64,000 nt of DNA, taken from Flammeovirga sp. OC4 (GTDB lineage: Bacteria > Bacteroidota > Bacteroidia > Cytophagales > Flammeovirgaceae). The notes below the pieces were generated by a model. It saw nothing but the letters and a program-made list of their open reading frames with translations. It made no database searches and had not been told where the DNA came from. The translations under genes and the position numbers were made by a program. Shown piece after piece: positions 60,219 to 64,000 of this stretch. The stretch covers positions 1 to 64,000 of the forward strand of contig NZ_JTAM01000022.1 of the NCBI RefSeq assembly GCF_000812565.1. The letters run 5' to 3'. Positions within the stretch are counted from its first letter, which is position 1. Each line of letters opens with the position of its first letter.

Positions 60219-60261
60219 AAACCTTTCCACACAAGCTCTCTCAAACTTTGTGGAAAGGTTT
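60219..60261. terminator. Bidirectional terminator between the CNNM gene and tpx
   Basis: A 13-bp perfect stem pairs aaacctttccaca (60219-60231) with tgtggaaaggttt (60249-60261). A T-run follows on the plus strand. Confidence 0.88.
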
Positions 60262-60290
60262 CTTTTTTTGAAGCCTAATCAATTAAAGAC

Positions 60291-60788
60291 TTATAATGCT
60301 GCGATAGCTGCTTCGTAGTTTGGTTCATCTACAGTTTCAGCAACTTGCTCTGTATATTTTACTTTACCTTCTTCGTCAATTACAACGATACATCTTGAGC
60401 ATAATCCTGTTAAAGGACCATCGATAATTTTTAAACCATAAGCATCTTCAAATGAAGTATCTCTGAATGAAGAACCAGTGATTACTTTTTCGATACCTTC
60501 AGCTCCACAAAAACGTCCAAATGCAAATGGTAAATCTTTAGAAACACATACTACTACAGTATTGTCTAATGATGATGCTTTTTCGTTGAAAGTTCTAGTT
60601 GAAGTTGCACAAGTACCTGTATCAACACTTGGGTAGATGTTTAGAATTACTTTTTTACCTTTCAAGTCTTCTAAAGTCACTTCTGAAAGATCTGATTTTA
60701 CTAATGTAAAAGCGGGAGCAACTGAACCTACTGCTGGTAATTCTCCTGAAGTATGAAAAGGATTTCCTTTTAAAGTAATTTCTGCCAT
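60291..60788 (-). CDS. tpx: Thiol peroxidase Tpx
   Basis: From ATG 60788 (MAEITLKGNPFHTSGELP) the protein is 165 residues, the family length. The frame could open 44 codons earlier, but that stretch is not conserved. It has peroxidatic Cys60 in YPSVDTGTCATSTRTF and resolving Cys94 in GRFCGAEGIE. It reduces hydroperoxides with thioredoxin. It diverges from the HD-domain gene. Confidence 0.95.
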   Translation of the reverse strand: MAEITLKGNPFHTSGELPAVGSVAPAFTLVKSDLSEVTLEDLKGKKVILNIYPSVDTGTCATSTRTFNEKASSLDNTVVVCVSKDLPFAFGRFCGAEGIEKVITGSSFRDTSFEDAYGLKIIDGPLTGLCSRCIVVIDEEGKVKYTEQVAETVDEPNYEAAIAAL

Positions 60789-60939
60789 TTTTTTAGCGTT
60801 TAAGAGTTTGTAATAAATTCGCTTCTGAGAGCATATTAAAATACTTACTAGATAAATAATTGTTTTAAAATATGCCTTAAATTTGCAAGCTCGTTTGTTG
60901 AAAACGTAATGCATCCACAATTTAACAGTTCCATTGAAA

Positions 60940-61599
60940 ATGAATTCACATCAGAAAGAAATAGTTGAAAAAACTGCTCAATTTATTCAAAAAAAATTCG
61001 AAGGAGAAGGTACTGGCCACGATTGGCATCATATCTACCGTGTTTGGAAATCAGCTGAGAACATTGCAAAAACGGAAGATTGTGATCCCTACGTTGTCGC
61101 ATTGGGAGCCCTTCTTCATGATATTGCTGATCATAAATTTTATGATGGAGACTTATTAGAAGGTAGTAGACAAACTGCAGCATGGCTAAAAGAAATTGGA
61201 GCTGATGAAGAAACCATTGAAAAAGTAGCTGACATCGTAAAAAGAGTTTCGTTTAAAGGAGCCAATGTCAAAGACGATATGCCAAGTATAGAAGGACAAG
61301 TGGTACAAGATGCCGACCGTTTAGATGCTATTGGTGCCATTGGTATTGCTAGGGCCTTTGCTTATGGAGGTAGTAAACATAGAGCTTTGTATGATCCTTC
61401 TGAAAATTATGAAATGCACGAAAGCTTTGATGCTTATCATAAAAGTGAATCTTCTACAATTGCTCACTTCTACGAAAAGCTTCTCTTATTGAAAGATCGT
61501 ATCCATACTGACACCGCAAAAAAAATTGCTGAGAAAAGACACCAATATATGGAAGTATTCTTGGAGCAATTTTATGGTGAATGGGAAGGTAAAAGATAA
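60940..61599 (+). CDS. HD domain phosphohydrolase
   Basis: Starting at ATG 60940 (a TTG two codons earlier is less likely), this 219-residue protein has the HD metal site. The motifs are GTGHDWHHIYRVWKSA (first His), ALLHDIADHKF (HD) and QDADRLDAIGAIGIARAFAYGG (distal Asp). It belongs to the YedJ-like hydrolases acting on nucleotides or similar phosphoesters; the substrate is unknown. A strong terminator follows. Confidence 0.92.
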   Translation: MNSHQKEIVEKTAQFIQKKFEGEGTGHDWHHIYRVWKSAENIAKTEDCDPYVVALGALLHDIADHKFYDGDLLEGSRQTAAWLKEIGADEETIEKVADIVKRVSFKGANVKDDMPSIEGQVVQDADRLDAIGAIGIARAFAYGGSKHRALYDPSENYEMHESFDAYHKSESSTIAHFYEKLLLLKDRIHTDTAKKIAEKRHQYMEVFLEQFYGEWEGKR

Positions 61600-61624
61600 T
61601 AAGAATTAGTATTAAATACTTATT

Positions 61625-61660
61625 AAGGATAGAAGCAAAGCCTATTTTGCTTCCATCCTT
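61625..61660 (+). terminator. Terminator of the HD-domain gene
   Basis: The arms aaggat(a)gaagcaaa and tttgcttc(c)atcctt form a long stem with one mismatch, followed by tttttattt. Confidence 0.88.
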
Positions 61661-61672
61661 TTTATTTATTAA

Positions 61673-61716
61673 AAAAACATACCACTTGGAATGTTTTTGA
61701 ATTATCTCTATGTTTG
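61673..61716 (+). promoter_or_regulatory. tetR promoter with overlapping inverted repeat
   Basis: TTG (61686-61688) and TATGTTTG (61709-61716) are 20 bp apart and fit the Bacteroidota -33/-7 pair. An 8-bp inverted repeat aaaaacat-N10-atgttttt (61673-61698) covers the -33 side, a plausible autoregulatory TetR operator. The expected start falls at or just before ATG 61721. Confidence 0.5.
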
Positions 61717-61720
61717 TAAC

Positions 61721-62329
61721 ATGGAACAGAAATTAAAATCCGAACAGACGCAGCAACTCATTATTGATACTTCCTTCCAACTTTTTTATAAAGATGGTTT
61801 TAAATCAACAAGTATCAATCAAATCATGAAGGCTACTTCTTTGACCAAAGGTGCTTTTTACCATCACTTTAAGGATAAGAAAGAGATCGGTATAGCTGTC
61901 ATCAATAAGATAATTTTTGACCGAATCCATAAAAACATGATTCTTCCGCTTCAAAAGGAAGGAGATACTATAGAAATATTAAAAGATATATTCTCGAATA
62001 AAATCAGAGCATTTACTGATTATGAAAAGGAAAAAGGATGCCCTGCCAATAACTTGATCAATGAAATTGGGAGTACAGAAGATAGTTATCAAAGTGCTTT
62101 AAGGAAGATCATTGATCAATGGACCTCAGCGATAGAAAAAGTCATTGAACAAGAGAAGGAAAAAGGTGCTATCAAAAAAAACACGGATAGTAAAGCTGTC
62201 GCCACTTTTTTAGTCAGTGCCTTTGAAGGCGTACGTGGATTAAGAAAACTGTATCATAATGACATTATCCTTGATCAATACTTAGTGGGAGTCACCTCCT
62301 ATCTTGATCAATTAAAATATTCTAGTTAG
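61721..62329 (+). CDS. TetR/AcrR family transcriptional regulator
   Basis: From ATG 61721 (MEQKLKSEQTQQLIIDTSFQLF) the protein is 202 residues. An ATG at 61691 lies inside the promoter and is less likely. The HTH is FYKDGFKSTSINQIMKATSLTKGAFYHHFKDKKEIG (about 19-54), and the C-terminal ligand domain has ENEIG-like NEIGSTEDSYQSALRKI. Its target may be its own gene or the HAD gene 105 bp downstream; the ligand is unknown. Confidence 0.92.
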   Translation: MEQKLKSEQTQQLIIDTSFQLFYKDGFKSTSINQIMKATSLTKGAFYHHFKDKKEIGIAVINKIIFDRIHKNMILPLQKEGDTIEILKDIFSNKIRAFTDYEKEKGCPANNLINEIGSTEDSYQSALRKIIDQWTSAIEKVIEQEKEKGAIKKNTDSKAVATFLVSAFEGVRGLRKLYHNDIILDQYLVGVTSYLDQLKYSS

Positions 62330-62353
62330 ACCAATTTATTCACTCATTTATTA

Positions 62354-62366
62354 CCAATTCAATTGG
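62354..62366. promoter_or_regulatory. Perfect dyad between tetR and the HAD gene
   Basis: CCAATT-C-AATTGG is a perfect 13-bp palindrome 68 bp before the HAD start. It could be an operator, but it differs from the inverted repeat upstream of tetR. Confidence 0.35.
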
Positions 62367-62433
62367 GGGGTGCATTTGTAAGAATGTGCTCCCTATTTCC
62401 ACTTTAAACACTTAAATTATAAATAGCAATCAA

Positions 62434-63189
62434 ATGAAAAACCTATTATTAATTCCATTTTTGTTTCTCCTTTTAGGGTTTGATGCACCTCACAAAGACG
62501 AGCGTACTTCTCAAGTAAAAGTCATTTTTCTTGACGTCAATGAGACGATTCTAGACCTCAATAATATGAAAGCTTCTGTTGCTGATGCACTTGGAGGAAG
62601 AACTGACCTACTTGATATATGGTTCTCAAAAATGTTACATTATTCTTTAGTCGCGACAGATATTAATAGATATGAGCATTTTGGAAAAATTGGAACGGCG
62701 ACTTTACTGATGGTTGCAGAAAACAACGAAATCCCTTTAACCATGGAAGAAGCCAAAAAGGCGATTGTTACCCCACTCCGTTCACTTTCTCCTCACCCTG
62801 ATGTCAAGAAAGGTTTAGAAATTTTGAAAAAGAAGGGTTACAAGGTCATCACATTTACGAACTCCTCTTATGAAGGAGTAAAAATGCAAATGCAAAATGC
62901 TCAACTGAATTCATTTATTGATCAAATGTTGAGCGTTGAAACTATTAAAACCTATAAACCTCACCTAGATAGTTATAATTGGGCTTTAAAAGAGACAGGT
63001 TATAAAGCTGAAGAAGTACTAATGGTTGCTGCACATGGTTGGGATGTAGCCGGTGCAAAAGAAGCAGGTTTAAACACGGCCTTTATCAAAAGAAAAGGGA
63101 AAGCACTTTATCCTTTGGTTGAGAAGCCGGATTTTGTAGTCAATGACCTTATTGAGTTAGCAAATCAAATGGTAGATTTATCAAAATAA
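62434..63189 (+). CDS. Haloacid dehalogenase type II-like HAD hydrolase with signal peptide
   Basis: This 251-residue protein has a hydrophobic export signal (NLLLIPFLFLLLGFDAPH) before the HAD core. Motif I is IFLDVNETILDL with nucleophile Asp34, motif II ITFTNSSYEG, motif III Lys in KTYKPHLDSYNWAL, and motif IV VAAHGWDVAGAKEAG. The order and the AHxWDxxGA signature are of the L-2-haloacid dehalogenase group, which is normally cytoplasmic. A periplasmic location is unusual. It lies downstream of tetR. Confidence 0.87.
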   Translation: MKNLLLIPFLFLLLGFDAPHKDERTSQVKVIFLDVNETILDLNNMKASVADALGGRTDLLDIWFSKMLHYSLVATDINRYEHFGKIGTATLLMVAENNEIPLTMEEAKKAIVTPLRSLSPHPDVKKGLEILKKKGYKVITFTNSSYEGVKMQMQNAQLNSFIDQMLSVETIKTYKPHLDSYNWALKETGYKAEEVLMVAAHGWDVAGAKEAGLNTAFIKRKGKALYPLVEKPDFVVNDLIELANQMVDLSK

Positions 63190-63193
63190 AAAA

Positions 63194-63220
63194 TGCTCTA
63201 GAGGATACACCTCTAGAGCA
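63194..63220 (-). terminator. Terminator of the DUF1254/DUF1214 gene
   Basis: An 11-bp stem pairs tgctctagagg (63194-63204) with cctctagagca (63210-63220). On the minus strand it is followed by ttttttatttt. It may also help end the convergent HAD transcript. Confidence 0.88.
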
Positions 63221-63236
63221 AAACAAACACAAATTA

Positions 63237-64000
63237 CTATTTTATCTTATACAACTCAGGTAAGTGGAATTCACCTTTGACCACTTTTTCATTTGGTTCA
63301 TAAAATCTACATTGCAACATGAAATCGGCATCAGGTGCAGGCAACCAGTTTTTAAGCTGCTTTTTATTTTTTGGCTTTTCGTGAGAGATATAGATCGTTA
63401 AAGATCCGTCTTTATTGTAAGCCATTCCCTCAGTCACTGACCCTACTTTATATCTATCGATTTCGTTCTCTACCATAAAGCGATCTTGAGCATCATACAT
63501 TGTGATTGACCAGAAACCACCAAACTCCTCATTAACAGCCATATCTGCTGGCAATGTAATTTCATAAGCATTTTTACCGTTTAAAACCTTACCTTGATCA
63601 TCAAAATATCTTTTAGGGTACATTGCTCTTTCTGGAGAGTTTAATCCAATAGAGTTCATATTAACCGCAGCTCTTTGTAAGTAGTCTGTGCCGTATTTTC
63701 CTGCGTTGTATTCATAATTCCACCCATTTACTGGTGTATTGGTATGCTTAGCAGTGTGAAGAATCATTTGGAATGTATCCGCAAAACCTTTCACCATCGC
63801 TTCTTTTTGGACCTCAGTCAACTCCTCCATTTTACCGTTGCCAATTCCAATGTTTTTGAACTGATCTGTCAGACTTTTATCTTCCTCCAGATAGTTTTCT
63901 GCTAATACTCTATCAAATCTTTTAAACCAGTCCATCCCTTTAGGAAAGTTGACTTTTGGAGCCCCAACAGCCACTAAAGGCTCAGGATTTTGACCACCAT
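63237..64000 (-). CDS. DUF1254/DUF1214 domain protein, C-terminal part only
   Basis: The frame is open through the right edge (GGQNPEPLVAVGAPKV precedes the first internal Met), so the N-terminal DUF1254 domain lies outside the window. The visible 253 codons hold the DUF1214 C-terminal domain: YLQRAAVNMNSIGLNSPERAMYP, LPADMAVNEEFGGFWSITMYDAQDRFMVEN, DGSLTIYISHEKPKN and NWLPAPDADFMLQCRFYEP. Family proteins are secreted and of uncertain function, sometimes paired in two-gene sets. Confidence 0.88.
   Translation of the reverse strand, partial: GGQNPEPLVAVGAPKVNFPKGMDWFKRFDRVLAENYLEEDKSLTDQFKNIGIGNGKMEELTEVQKEAMVKGFADTFQMILHTAKHTNTPVNGWNYEYNAGKYGTDYLQRAAVNMNSIGLNSPERAMYPKRYFDDQGKVLNGKNAYEITLPADMAVNEEFGGFWSITMYDAQDRFMVENEIDRYKVGSVTEGMAYNKDGSLTIYISHEKPKNKKQLKNWLPAPDADFMLQCRFYEPNEKVVKGEFHLPELYKIK

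Noticed and set aside
60789-60920. 44-residue N-terminal extension of thiol peroxidase
   Set aside because: Family members start at MAEITLKG; the extension is AT-driven and hydrophobic without conservation.

Overview
This is an AT-rich chromosomal segment from a member of the Bacteroidota. The evidence is consistent: a SusC/SusD pair, type IX secretion (T9SS) C-terminal sorting domains on two proteins, a fused CcoN-CcoO cbb3 oxidase, a propeller/Y_Y_Y sensor-regulator, TAnnTTTG-type promoter elements and little use of Shine-Dalgarno sequences. The beta-1,3-glucan (laminarin) locus and general style suggest a marine polysaccharide degrader of the Cytophagales, possibly Flammeovirga-like. The genus is an inference.

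Layout. 1-3632: the 5' part of a collagen-like repeat protein gene that runs off the left edge, a small T9SS-sorted protein, and a divergent surface lipoprotein of unknown function. 3674-9716: an MFS drug exporter diverging from a four-gene molybdenum hydroxylase operon (XdhC-type chaperone, MobA-like cytidylyltransferase, 2Fe-2S subunit, Tat-exported molybdopterin subunit). 9891-13101: tsaB and priA. 13104-29613: a laminarin utilization locus on the minus strand. It holds a surface glycan-binding lipoprotein, GH16, GH128, a 7TM-DISM membrane protein, SusC, SusD, GH3 and a membrane sensor-regulator, and is bracketed by two copies of one MITE-like element. 29772-32918: a thermolysin-type secreted protease. 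33392-40394: the cbb3 oxidase genes in two transcription units, with tandem Fnr-like boxes upstream of ccoS. 40639-44379: an EEP-family hydrolase, a lipoprotein and an M49-like zinc peptidase. 44548-64000: housekeeping genes (tRNA-Trp, truA, pdhB, clpX, clpP, holB, trmD, ilvE, tpx), an OmpA/TPR lipoprotein, two tiny paralogous lipoproteins missed by size cut-offs, a TetR/HAD pair, and a DUF1254/DUF1214 protein cut by the right edge.

How the genes fit together. In the glucan locus the lipoprotein enzymes GH16 and GH128 would cut beta-1,3-glucan at the cell surface, the binding lipoprotein and SusD would capture the products, SusC would import them, and GH3 would release glucose in the periplasm. 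The propeller/Y_Y_Y/LuxR-type protein is the likely glucan-responsive activator. An intrinsic terminator between susD and GH3 suggests graded expression. In the oxidase region, ccoS-ccoNO-ccoQ-(84-aa protein)-ccoP and ccoG-ccoH-TauE/SafE-CWC are separated by a terminator. Two TGAC-N4-GTCA boxes sit where a class II Crp/Fnr activator would bind relative to a TATATTTG element.

The most notable items are the bracketed glucan locus with a decayed CBM32-like fragment inside it, the tandem 44-residue lipoproteins at 56077-56567, the tandem Fnr-like boxes, and an unassigned small membrane protein inside the cco operon. I saw no CRISPR array, no rRNA, no intact transposase and no prophage.
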